Below are positions 1-8,443 of a stretch of 64,000 nucleotides of DNA, piece after piece. Source of the DNA: Bradyrhizobium erythrophlei (GTDB taxonomy: Bacteria; Pseudomonadota; Alphaproteobacteria; Rhizobiales; Xanthobacteraceae); contig NZ_LT670817.1 of NCBI RefSeq assembly GCF_900129425.1, positions 5,952,001 to 6,016,000 of the forward strand, read 5' to 3'. Position 1 is the first letter of the stretch; every line of letters begins with the position of its first letter. The position numbers were made by a program, and so were the translations under genes. The notes below the pieces were generated by a model. That model had not been told where the DNA came from. It saw nothing but the letters and a program-made list of their open reading frames with translations, and made no database searches.

Positions 1-591
1 TTGCAGCAGCTGTGTATCGGCAAGTGCTGCGGTAGCTGTCGGCGCGGCGTCTTGCGGTGCGGTCTGAGCCAAGGGCGTTGCTTGCGGTGGGGTCTGAGCC
101 AACGGCGTGGCTTGCGGTGCGGCCTGAGCCAACGGCGCTGCTTGCGGTGCGGTCTGAGCCAACGGCGTTGCTTGCGGTGATGCTGCCTCAGCCACTTGAA
201 CGATAGGTGGAGCGGGCTGCGCGGGAAGCGGCGGATTTTGCGGCGGCAATAATCGAGTTGAAACGAGCTGCGGCGCCCAGCGGGCGACAACCAGCTTGGC
301 CCGGTTGCCATAGGACGACTGCAAAACCAGGGCAGCGACAACGATGCACGCCGCCAGCGCCAACCCGACGAGGGCCCGGAGCGCCGGCCTTCCGGGCGGT
401 GGTTGCGGGCCAGGTCCGGCCGAAGGTGGGCGCGCGGCATCGCGGTCCATTTTTGCAAGCCGTTCACTCAAACGCGCGAGCTCTTCATCCGCGCGCGCGA
501 TCTGTTCGTGGACGTGCGCGAGTTGTTCATCGGCGCGCGCGATCAGGGCATCGTGGGGCTCAATTGGTTTTGGAGTGGATGTGGAGTTCAT
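1..591 (-). CDS. Membrane-anchored coiled-coil protein with Ala/Pro/Gln repeats (partial, 3' end off window)
   Basis: Reading the minus strand from an ATG at 591 gives 197 uninterrupted codons that run off the window edge. Residues 12-48 are charged and alanine-rich with heptad-like spacing (RADEQLAHVHEQIARADEEL), suggesting a coiled coil. A Pro-rich linker follows, then one hydrophobic segment at about residues 70-91. The rest is Pro/Ala/Gln-rich and contains just over four copies of a ten-residue unit close to LAQTAPQATP, encoded by 30-bp DNA repeats. An AAGAGAGACG ribosome-binding site precedes the start. The layout suggests an inner-membrane protein with a short cytoplasmic coiled coil and an extended periplasmic tail. 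I recall similar uncharacterised Bradyrhizobium proteins; the function is unknown. Confidence 0.75.
   Translation of the reverse strand, partial: MNSTSTPKPIEPHDALIARADEQLAHVHEQIARADEELARLSERLAKMDRDAARPPSAGPGPQPPPGRPALRALVGLALAACIVVAALVLQSSYGNRAKLVVARWAPQLVSTRLLPPQNPPLPAQPAPPIVQVAEAASPQATPLAQTAPQAAPLAQAAPQATPLAQTPPQATPLAQTAPQDAAPTATAALADTQLLQ
51..179. repeat. 30-bp in-frame tandem repeat, about 4.3 copies
   Basis: Units start at 51, 81, 111 and 141, with a partial unit from 171. Each differs from the others at only one to three positions. The period is a multiple of three, so the reading frame of the overlapping minus-strand gene is kept and each unit adds ten residues (LAQTAPQATP type). Copy number should vary easily by slippage. 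Confidence 0.9.
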
Positions 592-1081
592 TGGCGTCTC
601 TCTTTTCCGTCCAATGTCATCCGATGGTGACGGTCGACTATCCGTCGGATCGACCAGCCGCCAGCGCTCCGTTCAGTCTTGTCCAAAGAATGGCCGTATG
701 ATGGAGAGAATGGCCATATGATGGAAGGATATGGGATCGCATGGCGACAGCGTCCCGGAGTCCGGCGGCCACTGCGGTGCAGCCGAGCGGCGCGGCGGCT
801 CTCCTCTCTGGTCGGAAGACCGGCAGGTCCCGGTCGGGTCAGACTCGGGAAACGTCGACGTTTCAATATTGCGTCCGCTTTCCTCCGTTCACCATCACCA
901 GTTCCGCGTGGGTATTCGTTAACCAGAAGATTCTTCAGCGGGCAGTGATCGAATTGCACGAACGATCTTCACTCAACTTTAAATCGGTCATTCTAAAGCA
1001 ACAATCGTTTGCATCTGGCCATGCCGACCAAAGCATGCGGAGCCCGCAGGAGGCTCGCTTCGATCGTGAAGGGGCTCATCT
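592..1081. other. Divergent intergenic region with a 20-bp tandem duplication
   Basis: 490 bases separate the minus-strand coiled-coil gene from the plus-strand membrane protein gene, so promoters for both should lie here. The only structure I see is a 20-bp direct repeat (689-708 and 709-728, three mismatches) containing the core ATGGCCATATGATGG. Short open frames here lack a ribosome-binding site and any family resemblance. Confidence 0.5.
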
Positions 1082-2572
1082 ATGGACGCGCTGCAGGTTT
1101 GGGGCGACTCCAAGTTTGATAGAGGGCCAGACGCGATCAGGTCTTACTTCCAAAGATCAGGAATCTATATCTTCCTGATTTCATTTGCGTGTGTGTATTA
1201 CCTTTCGAACGCGTCGCTCCTGCTTGCCCACTATGATCTGGGATGGCACCTGGCTGCCGGAGACCTGATCAGAAGCAGCGGCCATATTCCTTTTCAGGAT
1301 CCATGGTCATTTACCCTTGGAGACAGGCAATGGTACAATCTCTCCTGGCTTTGGGACGTGATTGCCAGTGTATTATTTCAATATACGAAATTTAGCGGCC
1401 TCGTATTATTTGTAGTCGCCTGTGGCGCAGTCATCGTCGGATATCTTGCCTCCGCCTGCCTGAGGAGCGGAGCCTCCGCAGCTGCAGTCGGTCTTTCCGT
1501 TTTCTCCGCGTGTTTGCTTTACCCCTCTTTCGCGACGCCCCCGAATATTTATCTCGCCGCTTCGCCAAACACTTCCACGATGTTGTTCTGCGTCATTTTC
1601 TACGCAGAATGTCTGAAAAGAACGAGATGTTTCCTGCTGCCTGCGATCATGGTCCTTTGGGCTAATCTGCATGGCGGCTTTTTGCTTGGTTTTCTCATTG
1701 GCGGCATTTTTTGCGGCGCGGCTTTGCTCAGACGGGATTGGGTACATTTCAAGATCTACAGTTTCGCGGGAGTCGGCTGCTTCATTGCGATATTCATCAA
1801 TCCTCTGGGCTGGCATATCTACGACGGCCTGTCGTCCACATTGGGCCACTTTGTGCAGGCGAACATCACCGAGTGGCAGTCTTATTATGCAAACATGACC
1901 CTGCCGGGGAGCATTCCCGGCATCCTGTATGCTTTGATATTTATCGCGCTTGAACTGCGCTACAGAGGCTCTCGTCCCATTCCCCTGGAGTCACGGCTGC
2001 TCTCCTGGCTCTTCTTGTTTTTGGGACTTTATCAATTCAGATACATGTCTTTCTTTTTTATCTTCTCAACGGTTCCAATGGCCCTTCACATTGACCGGCT
2101 GCTGCCTAAAGCGCTGAATAATTTTGAAGTCCAAAGATCGTTGCTGGCCGCCGGCGTCATTGGAATGTGCGCCCTGCCGTTGACCTTTATGCAAACAGAA
2201 CCGGCTCTCGAACTTCCGGAAATGATTTCAGAGCAGGATGCGCTCTATCTTCAAACACACTTTTCGCATGCGCGGCTTCTGAACCACTGGAACGTCGGAG
2301 GACTTTTGATTTTCCGAACCCACGGCACCGTACCTGTGTTCGTCGATGGTCGGGCAGCTACCGCTTATCCGGATGCTTTACTGCGTGACTATTTCAAGCT
2401 GGTCGACGATGAGTTTGACGAGACCGCCTGGGACACGGTGCTCGAGAAATACCAGATCGATGCGGTGCTTTGGGTAAAGGCGCATGAAGCGTTAAGGCGG
2501 TTTCTCGTGGATAAGAGAGGCTGGAAGGAGGAATACGCAGGATTGTATGAGACCATTTACGTCAAGCCATGA
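1082..2572 (+). CDS. Polytopic membrane protein, GT-C glycosyltransferase-like
   Basis: This 496-residue protein has about ten hydrophobic segments between residues 28 and 365, followed by a soluble C-terminal domain of about 120 residues. The N-terminal loop contains YDLGWHLAAGDLIRSSGHIP and DPWSFT. This 'D-x-GWHL..G..I...G.IP..D.FSFT' pattern recurs in bacterial membrane proteins resembling lipid-linked-sugar (GT-C) glycosyltransferases. WANLHGGFLLG in a later segment and VFVDGRAATAYPD near the C-terminus also fit that group. The start has an AAGGGG Shine-Dalgarno. The gene is visibly more AT-rich than its neighbours and stands alone, which hints at horizontal origin. No donor or acceptor sugar can be read from the sequence. 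Confidence 0.65.
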   Translation: MDALQVWGDSKFDRGPDAIRSYFQRSGIYIFLISFACVYYLSNASLLLAHYDLGWHLAAGDLIRSSGHIPFQDPWSFTLGDRQWYNLSWLWDVIASVLFQYTKFSGLVLFVVACGAVIVGYLASACLRSGASAAAVGLSVFSACLLYPSFATPPNIYLAASPNTSTMLFCVIFYAECLKRTRCFLLPAIMVLWANLHGGFLLGFLIGGIFCGAALLRRDWVHFKIYSFAGVGCFIAIFINPLGWHIYDGLSSTLGHFVQANITEWQSYYANMTLPGSIPGILYALIFIALELRYRGSRPIPLESRLLSWLFLFLGLYQFRYMSFFFIFSTVPMALHIDRLLPKALNNFEVQRSLLAAGVIGMCALPLTFMQTEPALELPEMISEQDALYLQTHFSHARLLNHWNVGGLLIFRTHGTVPVFVDGRAATAYPDALLRDYFKLVDDEFDETAWDTVLEKYQIDAVLWVKAHEALRRFLVDKRGWKEEYAGLYETIYVKP

Positions 2573-2683
2573 CGGCCCACGTCCAGCCGGCTCCCAATTA
2601 GCGGACATTCAGCCCCCGTCGGCATGTCTCAAATGTGCCAAGGCCGGCTCATGCACCGCAGCAGATGGCATCTCTAGACTAAT

Positions 2684-2873
2684 GCTTCATCCTTCGAGCG
2701 GCATCGCTTGGCGATGCTCTTCACTCCCCTCCCTCCACGCGCCCTTGCGCGTGGTGGGGAGGGGTCGGGGGTGGGGGGTAGTGCGGCAATCACCCATGCA
2801 GCCGTTCCGGCCGATAGACCCCCCACCCCCGACCCCTCCCCGCCGCTTTGCGGGGGAGGGGAGAAGAAAAGTG
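2684..2873. repeat. Hybrid intergenic palindromic element; possible bidirectional terminator
   Basis: Positions 2684-2719 match half of a second repeat family seen at 46802 and 54828 (TTCATCCTTCGAG, GCATCGCTTGGCGATGCTC). Directly after it, 2720-2873 is an inverted-repeat element: GGGGAGGGGTCGGGGGTGGG near 2756 is repeated as its reverse complement near 2818. A strong hairpin (CCCCTCCCCGC / GCGGGGGAGGGG) lies at about 2839-2866. The element sits between convergent genes, so it could end transcription from both sides. Confidence 0.75.
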
Positions 2874-2911
2874 TGCTGGCCCACGTGAGATGGAAAGCGC
2901 TCTAGTCTAGA

Positions 2912-3889
2912 CTAGTCGATGACCTCGTCGGCGGCGACGACCAGCGATTGCGGTACGGTGAGGCCAAGCGCCTTGGCGGTCTTGAGATTGATAATCAATT
3001 CGTAGCTGGTCGGTGCCTGTACCGGAAGCTCGGCCGGCTTTTCGCCTCGCAGAATGCGATCGACGTAGGACGCCGCACGCTTGAACAGACTGGGCAAGTC
3101 CGGACCATAAGATATCAGGCCGTCGTTGAAGCGATGCGGGTAGACTGCCGGCAAGCCGCATTTGGCAGCGAGCGCGATGATCTGCACATGATTGGCTTCG
3201 TTAAAGGTGTCCGGCATCATCATCAGGCCTCCGCCGGGCTCGCGCGCGAATTCAGCGACGGCAGCGTCGATCTCTGCAGAATTATGAACGGGGGCGGCGA
3301 CAAGCTTCACCGGGATTGTGGGCGCCAGCGCATCCAGCGTGCGCAAAAACCCGGTAGGGACGGTTGCCAGGTTATAAATATATACGACCCGCCGCACAGA
3401 CGGCGCGATCCTCGTAAGCAGTTCTATCCACTTGCCGACCATCGAAAATTCCAGATTTTGAAAGCCGGTGACATTGCCTCCGGGGTGCGGAAAGCTCTGC
3501 ACGAAGCCGCTGCCCACGGGATCGACGACCCACCCGAACACGATCGGAATGGTGTGCGTCTCCCTCAGGAGCGCGGCCACGACGGGAGTGGAGCGAGCGA
3601 CAATGACGTCACACTGCGCGCCAACCAGGGCTTTCGCGGACGCCTGGATACGATTGGGTTCACCGCCGGGCCAGGAATATTCCATTTGCAGGTTACGGCC
3701 CTCGATCCATCCCAACTCCTGAAGTCCCTGCTTGAGGCCCTTCACTTCGGATTGACCTTCAGGGTCATCAGGATCAAGCGCCATCAATACGCCGATCCGC
3801 CGCACCCGTTCCGGCTGCTGCGCCCGCGCCGCGAGCGGCCACGCGATTGCCGCACCACTGAGAAGCGTGATGAACATGCGCCGTTGCAT
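2912..3889 (-). CDS. ABC transporter substrate-binding protein, ABC_sub_bind (PF04392-like) family
   Basis: The 325-residue product starts MQRRMFITLLSGAAIAWPLA and has a cleavable export signal ending ARAQQ. The twin arginine suggests Tat export is possible. The mature part follows the ABC_sub_bind pattern: RRIGVLMALDPDD, then GLKQGLQELGWIEGRNLQ, then a mid-protein SVRRVVYIYN and a C-terminal TAKALGLTVPQSL. This family is expanded in Bradyrhizobium, and most members have no known ligand. I chose the methionine at 3889 because the signal peptide starts there; an in-frame ATG at 3931 would add 14 unlikely residues. No permease or ATPase gene is adjacent, so it is an orphan receptor. Confidence 0.85.
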   Translation of the reverse strand: MQRRMFITLLSGAAIAWPLAARAQQPERVRRIGVLMALDPDDPEGQSEVKGLKQGLQELGWIEGRNLQMEYSWPGGEPNRIQASAKALVGAQCDVIVARSTPVVAALLRETHTIPIVFGWVVDPVGSGFVQSFPHPGGNVTGFQNLEFSMVGKWIELLTRIAPSVRRVVYIYNLATVPTGFLRTLDALAPTIPVKLVAAPVHNSAEIDAAVAEFAREPGGGLMMMPDTFNEANHVQIIALAAKCGLPAVYPHRFNDGLISYGPDLPSLFKRAASYVDRILRGEKPAELPVQAPTSYELIINLKTAKALGLTVPQSLVVAADEVID

Positions 3890-4193
3890 GTGGGGGCCCC
3901 TGAGAAGACGCCTTTGCAATGAACCTAGCATTTTCCGTCCGGGCTACGAGCGAGAATTGCAAGGAGTCCACGGCAGAAGCCAATCAGGCCCAATATCGCA
4001 GATGGGTCAATCGTGTCGTGATGACCGCACGCCCGTTACTTGCCGTCTACCGCGTTGCGATAACCGGACATTCTCAGCGCGTGTGGGCCTTTCCCGAATG
4101 GGGTAGAGCCGACATGCACGCCCGCTTTGAAACGAGAGAGACCGGCCAAGGCGGCCTCTCCGGTGATTGTTCTTTGGAAATGAGTTTGTTTTT
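3890..4193. other. Intergenic region, nothing recognised
   Basis: 304 bases between two minus-strand genes. The 5' flank of the ABC receptor gene and the 3' end of the cupin transcript must lie here. No clear hairpin, repeat or conserved open frame was seen. Confidence 0.4.
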
Positions 4194-4619
4194 TCAGGCC
4201 GGGGACGCGAGCGGCTTGCCTTTCTCCACGACATAGGTACTGACGATTACGGTCTTCGTGTCGCCATTCTTGGCGCCGGCATGCGGTGTTGCGACCGGCA
4301 CCTGGAAGCCGTCGCCCGCCTTCACCATGCGCGTCGGCTGTCCCTCGATCGGCAGTTCGATACCGCCGGAAACGACGTAGCCCGATTCGATTCCCGGGTG
4401 CGTATGCCGTGCCACCAAGGTGCCCGGATCGATGGTGACTTCGGCGACGATCGTCACGTAGCCGGGCATCGGCCCGTCCATCTGCGACAGCATCTTTCGC
4501 GTGAAGCCGATCGGAGCGGGTGGTGGCGTCCCTTGCGCCGACACTTCGGTCGCGACGAACTCGGCAAGCCCACACAGCGCACAGGATGCAAGCCCGGCAA
4601 ATCCACGTCTTGTCAGCAT
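4194..4619 (-). CDS. Exported small cupin protein
   Basis: The protein has 141 residues. The N-terminus MLTRRGFAGLASCALCGLAE is a twin-arginine signal peptide ending near VSAQG. The rest is a single cupin barrel. Motif 1 gives the metal ligands H72, H74 and E78 (RHTHPGIESGYVV), and motif 2 gives H113 (PVATPHAG). The spacing fits a mononuclear metal site in the periplasm. Single-domain exported cupins of this size have no uniform activity, so I assign no reaction. A GGAGGAAAC sequence lies just upstream of the start. No operon partner is evident. Confidence 0.8.
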   Translation of the reverse strand: MLTRRGFAGLASCALCGLAEFVATEVSAQGTPPPAPIGFTRKMLSQMDGPMPGYVTIVAEVTIDPGTLVARHTHPGIESGYVVSGGIELPIEGQPTRMVKAGDGFQVPVATPHAGAKNGDTKTVIVSTYVVEKGKPLASPA

Positions 4620-5129
4620 GATCGTTTCCTCCTGCTGGATCCGGATCGTTCACGTCCGGATTGAATGGGGGCGGATAGTATGCCTTTCGAAATGGCGTGC
4701 AAGTCGGGAGGGTCGGCCTGGACGAGGGTCGATTTTGGATCGGAAAATCTTCCGCGCCATTGCCACGTTCACCGGCATCATTTGCGCGTCGCCGAAGCGG
4801 CCGCTGGCGCGTGGAGATCGCAGCGCGGAAAAAGCCAACGGCGCCGGTTCGTATCGGAAGCCGCGCCGTCGGCCGAAACTTGATCGTTGTGACCCGACTA
4901 GACGATCAGGATGTCGTGCGGGTGGAGCGTCAACCTCACCGATCATAATCCTGAGGTCGTTGTCGCGTCAACATGCACGCACTGCAATCGAGCGCATGCT
5001 GGACTCGCAGGATCAAAGGGGATTCTCGCGAAATAATTTTGAACCTAAATACAAATCCGGCGACTAAACTTTCTCCCAGGAGCGAACGGATATCGGGGGC
5101 GTGCCGGCGCGGAGTTCGAGCGCCGGAAT
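4620..5129. other. Intergenic region, nothing recognised
   Basis: 510 bases upstream of the cupin gene and downstream of a minus-strand crotonase gene. Open frames on both strands are arginine- and serine-rich, lack ribosome-binding sites and resemble no family. The base composition is similar to neighbouring DNA. I see no repeat or RNA gene. Confidence 0.4.
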
Positions 5130-5927
5130 CTATTTGCCCTTCCAGTTCGGCGTGCGCTTGTTGAGGAAGGCATCCATTCCCTCGCGGAAATCCTCGCTCA
5201 TGTACGCGCGAAGGATCAGATCCTCGCCCTCGTCGCGCGACAATGTCCGGCGGATCCGGCGCACCGCCTCTTTTGTCACCTCGAGCGTGATCGGCGCATG
5301 GCTGGCCAAGAGCTTCGCGGTTTCGTCGGCGCGGCGCTGCAGCGTCTCGACGTCAGGCACCACTTCGTTGAGCAGCCCCAGCGCAAGCGCTTCGGGCGCT
5401 TCAACCAGCCGCGCCTTGAAAATCAGGTCCTTGGTCCGCGCCGGCCCGATCAGCGAGACCAGCCTGGAGATGTTGGACATCGACAGGCAATTACCGAGCG
5501 TGCGCGCGATCGGAAAGCCGATCCGGGTCGCCGCGGTGCCGATCCGGATATCGCAGCAGGCGGCGATGCCCGCGCCGCCGCCGGTGCAGGCCCCGGCGAT
5601 GGCCGCGATGGTCGGCACCCTCACCTGTTCCAGCCCTCCCAGCACGCGGTCGATCCGAGCCTCATAGTCGAGCGCGTCCTGCGCGGTCTTGAAGGCACGG
5701 AATTGCGAGATGTCGGTGCCGGATGCGAACGCCTTGTCGCCAGTGCCGGTGAGGATCATCGCCTTGATCGAGTGGTCGGCGTTGACGGTCTCGCAGATCG
5801 CGGCCATCTGCTCGTACATCGCAAAGGTCAGCGCGTTGCGCGCCTGCGGACGGTTGAAAGTCAGCCGGGCAATGCCGTCCTCGACAATATAAATCAGGTC
5901 TTCAGTCGCTTGTACGGGAGCGTTCAT
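5130..5927 (-). CDS. Enoyl-CoA hydratase/isomerase (crotonase) family protein without the catalytic glutamates
   Basis: This 265-residue protein has a full crotonase fold signature: LTFNRPQARNALT at 22-34, the oxyanion-hole strand FASGTDISQF at 68-77, and GACTGGGAG at 112-120. In classical hydratases the last motif reads GGGxE and a second glutamate follows in a QPEI-like loop. Here these are GGGAG and GFPIA, so both acid/base glutamates are missing and simple hydration of an enoyl-CoA is unlikely. Another crotonase reaction on a CoA thioester is possible. The gene lies 34 bp downstream of an aminotransferase gene on the same strand and is probably co-transcribed with it. Confidence 0.8.
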   Translation of the reverse strand: MNAPVQATEDLIYIVEDGIARLTFNRPQARNALTFAMYEQMAAICETVNADHSIKAMILTGTGDKAFASGTDISQFRAFKTAQDALDYEARIDRVLGGLEQVRVPTIAAIAGACTGGGAGIAACCDIRIGTAATRIGFPIARTLGNCLSMSNISRLVSLIGPARTKDLIFKARLVEAPEALALGLLNEVVPDVETLQRRADETAKLLASHAPITLEVTKEAVRRIRRTLSRDEGEDLILRAYMSEDFREGMDAFLNKRTPNWKGK

Positions 5928-5961
5928 CGCGCACTCTTTCTGTTGTTGCGGTCGAAGTTGA

Positions 5962-7161
5962 TCAGGCGACGGCGGCCTTCGGCATCGGTACCACGTCGCG
6001 GCCCTTGAGGACTTCCATGGCGGCCAGCACGCCGCCGCTGCGATGCGGCACCTTGGCGAGGTCGAGACCCATCTCGATGCCCGACAGCGTGCCCATCAGC
6101 ATCAGGTCGTTGAAATGGCCGATGTGGCCGATACGGAATGCCTTGCCCTTGAGCTTGCCGAGACCGGTGCCCAGCGACATGTCGAAGTTTTCCAGAATCA
6201 CCTTGCGGAGCGCGTCAGCATCGTGCCCGTCCGGCACCATGACCGCGGTCAGCGCCGGCGAATAGCTGTGCGGGTCGAGGCAGACCAATTCCATATTCCA
6301 CGCCTTGACCGCCGCGCGGGCCGCCGCGCCATGGCGCTTGTGTCGCGCGAACACATTATCGAGCCCCTCTTCCTCGAGCATCGCAATGGCTTCCCTCAGC
6401 GCAAACAACAGGTTGATGGCGGGCGTGTAGGGAAAGGTGCCCAGCTTGTTGATCTCGATCATGTCCTGCCAGTCCCAGTAGGACCGCATCGAGGTGTTGG
6501 CCCTCGAGGCCGCGAGCGCCTTTTCCGAGATCGCGTTGAAGCTGAGGCCCGGCGGCAGCATCATGCCCTTTTGCGAACCGCCCACGGATACATCGATGCC
6601 CCAGGCATCGTGTTCGAATTCGAGCGAGGCGAGCCCGGAGATGGTATCGACCATCAACAACGCCGGGTGGTTGGTGCGATTGAGGGCTTTGCGAACTTCG
6701 AGCGGATGCGTGACGCAACTGGTCGAGGTCTCGTTATGCACCACCAGGACGGCCTTGATCTTGTGCGCACGATCGGCGGCAAGCCTTGCCTCGATCTGCG
6801 CGACATCGGCGCCCCGCCGCCAGTCGGTCGGCAGGAATTCGACATCGAGCTTGAATTTCTCGGCGATGCCCCGCCACAGCACCGCGAACTGGCCGGTTTC
6901 GGCCAACAGCACCTTGTCGCCGGCCGACAGCGTATTGACGATCGCGGCTTCCCAGGCGCCGCTCCCCGACGCCGGATAGATGATGACCGGCTGTTTGGTT
7001 CGGAAAATGCGCTGGCAGCCCGCCAGCACGGCATGACCGAGTTCGGCGAATTCGGGGCCGCGATGATCCATGGTCGGCATATCCATGGCCCGCAGCACCC
7101 GGTCGGGCACATTCGTCGGTCCTGGAATCTGAAGAAAATGCCTTCCAGTATGCAGGGTCAT
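5962..7161 (-). CDS. Serine-glyoxylate / alanine-glyoxylate type aminotransferase (first copy)
   Basis: A 399-residue fold-type I PLP enzyme of class V. It begins MTLHTGRHFLQIPGPTNVPD, typical of Sga-type enzymes, and carries the PLP-binding Asp at 172 (VDTISGL) and the Schiff-base Lys at 198 (GGSQKGMMLPPG). Known family members move the amino group of serine or alanine to glyoxylate. The start at 7161 was chosen over an upstream ATG because the family begins here and a GGAAGGA site precedes it. A second copy lies at 9811-11019, and PLP site and length match. With the glycolate oxidase genes across the divergent promoter, glyoxylate is the likely acceptor. A ureidoglycine-glyoxylate role (PucG type) is an alternative. 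Confidence 0.88.
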   Translation of the reverse strand: MTLHTGRHFLQIPGPTNVPDRVLRAMDMPTMDHRGPEFAELGHAVLAGCQRIFRTKQPVIIYPASGSGAWEAAIVNTLSAGDKVLLAETGQFAVLWRGIAEKFKLDVEFLPTDWRRGADVAQIEARLAADRAHKIKAVLVVHNETSTSCVTHPLEVRKALNRTNHPALLMVDTISGLASLEFEHDAWGIDVSVGGSQKGMMLPPGLSFNAISEKALAASRANTSMRSYWDWQDMIEINKLGTFPYTPAINLLFALREAIAMLEEEGLDNVFARHKRHGAAARAAVKAWNMELVCLDPHSYSPALTAVMVPDGHDADALRKVILENFDMSLGTGLGKLKGKAFRIGHIGHFNDLMLMGTLSGIEMGLDLAKVPHRSGGVLAAMEVLKGRDVVPMPKAAVA

Positions 7162-7314
7162 CTGGCGTCCTTCCCGGGGGGTATCGTGGCTCGGCAGCGC
7201 TCGAATATCACTATTCGGCGGGCTTGTCCCCTGCCCGGCGGTCGCCGTCAATGCCCAAGGAGATAGGCACTGTTTTGCAGGGCCGGAACCCCGGATGCGC
7301 AAGGCGCGGGAAGG

Positions 7315-8394
7315 CTATCGTTTGCGCCCCTTTTCGATGTTGATTTCCGTATCGAAGCAAGTCGGCTCGCGATAACCGCGGGACACCGCGACAAGATTCG
7401 GGTCATTGTCCCTCAGCGCCTGAAACACCGGTTCCGTCGCACGCCACAGCGGCATGTGACCGCGCAGCGCGCCATCGTGATGGGCCGGCATGAACACGTC
7501 CGGTTTATAGAGGTTGGCGTGCTCGACCGCCTGCTGCTCGGTTGGAACGTTCAGGATGTCGGCGGAGAGCCCGACGATCGCGAGGTCGACGCCCCCGAGC
7601 TTTTGCATCGCCGCCTTCTCGTAATCGGTCACGTGGCCGCCGCTGTCGCGGTACATAATTCGAAATCCGTCGTCGAGCGTGATCAGGTAGGCGATCGTTC
7701 CCTCCGTCACCACCCGCGGGTCGAAGGTCCCGCGCGCCCGTATCGCCTTTTCTTCAGCCTCCTCGTCGGGGCCCGCCTTGGTCAGGAGAGAATTGTAGGC
7801 GCCTTCCAGGACCTGGGTGACATGCTTATCCGGTTGCCCGTGAAGCGCCAGAATGGGCTGAACGGTAAAACCCTCGAAGTTCAGCACCTCACCGCCCTTG
7901 CCGGTCACGGTCTTGATCTGCGATTCCGGTACCGATTCCGATTTCAGGACATCCGTCGTCAGCGCCGCTCCCACCAGCGTGGCGCCGGTCCTGATTCCGA
8001 CCGAGGCGGCGTCCGACATATGATCGTAATGGCCGTGTCCGATGATGATCGCATCGGCTTTCTTGACGTCGGCCGCGGAAAATCCCAGGGGCGGATAATC
8101 CTTGCCGCGATCGAAATAGGCATCGAGCAAGATGATCTTGCCCTTGTAGGTAAGCTCGTAATTGGAGAAACCGGTCCAGCGCACGGCCAGGGTATGAGGG
8201 TTCTGCGGACCGGGTCCGCCCGTCGAGGTCAGCCGGTCGCTGGTGCAGGCGGGGTCGCGCGGCTGCGCCATGAATTCGCTCGACGCGATCGCCGCATTTT
8301 TATCCGAGCGCGGATCGGAGAACGGCTGGGCGCGCGCGCCGCCGAGCGAACACAACGCCAGCGCGGCGAAAGCCACGCTTGAATATCTGACCAT
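7315..8394 (-). CDS. Exported MBL-fold (metallo-beta-lactamase superfamily) hydrolase
   Basis: The 359-residue protein starts with a Sec-type signal (MVRYSSVAFAALALCSLGGA, cleavage near ARAQ). The metal motif HGHYDH is at H120, H122, D124 and H125. Further ligands are probably supplied by YRDSGGH and MPAHHDG downstream. The layout resembles UlaG-like and other periplasmic MBL-fold proteins, with no substrate evident. It lies between the MFS transporter and an aminotransferase in a minus-strand run (gap 49 bp to the MFS gene), suggesting co-transcription. Whether it acts on the substrate imported by that carrier is inference. Confidence 0.8.
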   Translation of the reverse strand: MVRYSSVAFAALALCSLGGARAQPFSDPRSDKNAAIASSEFMAQPRDPACTSDRLTSTGGPGPQNPHTLAVRWTGFSNYELTYKGKIILLDAYFDRGKDYPPLGFSAADVKKADAIIIGHGHYDHMSDAASVGIRTGATLVGAALTTDVLKSESVPESQIKTVTGKGGEVLNFEGFTVQPILALHGQPDKHVTQVLEGAYNSLLTKAGPDEEAEEKAIRARGTFDPRVVTEGTIAYLITLDDGFRIMYRDSGGHVTDYEKAAMQKLGGVDLAIVGLSADILNVPTEQQAVEHANLYKPDVFMPAHHDGALRGHMPLWRATEPVFQALRDNDPNLVAVSRGYREPTCFDTEINIEKGRKR

Positions 8395-8443
8395 GGGGTC
8401 TCCATTGCGGTGAGATCAACGTGGCTGGCGGGACTCGCCGCCT

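Noticed and set aside
51..179. Regular 30-bp repeats considered as a CRISPR array
   Set aside because: There are no spacers. Units are contiguous, the period is a multiple of three and the repeats encode part of a protein.
2948..3922. Plus-strand frame of 324 codons opposite the ABC_sub_bind receptor gene
   Set aside because: Antisense shadow with no signal peptide or family pattern; the minus strand has a clear export signal and receptor motifs.
4501..5067. Open frames on both strands in the 4.6-5.1 kb gap
   Set aside because: Arg/Ser-rich translations without ribosome-binding sites or family resemblance, partly overlapping the supported cupin gene.
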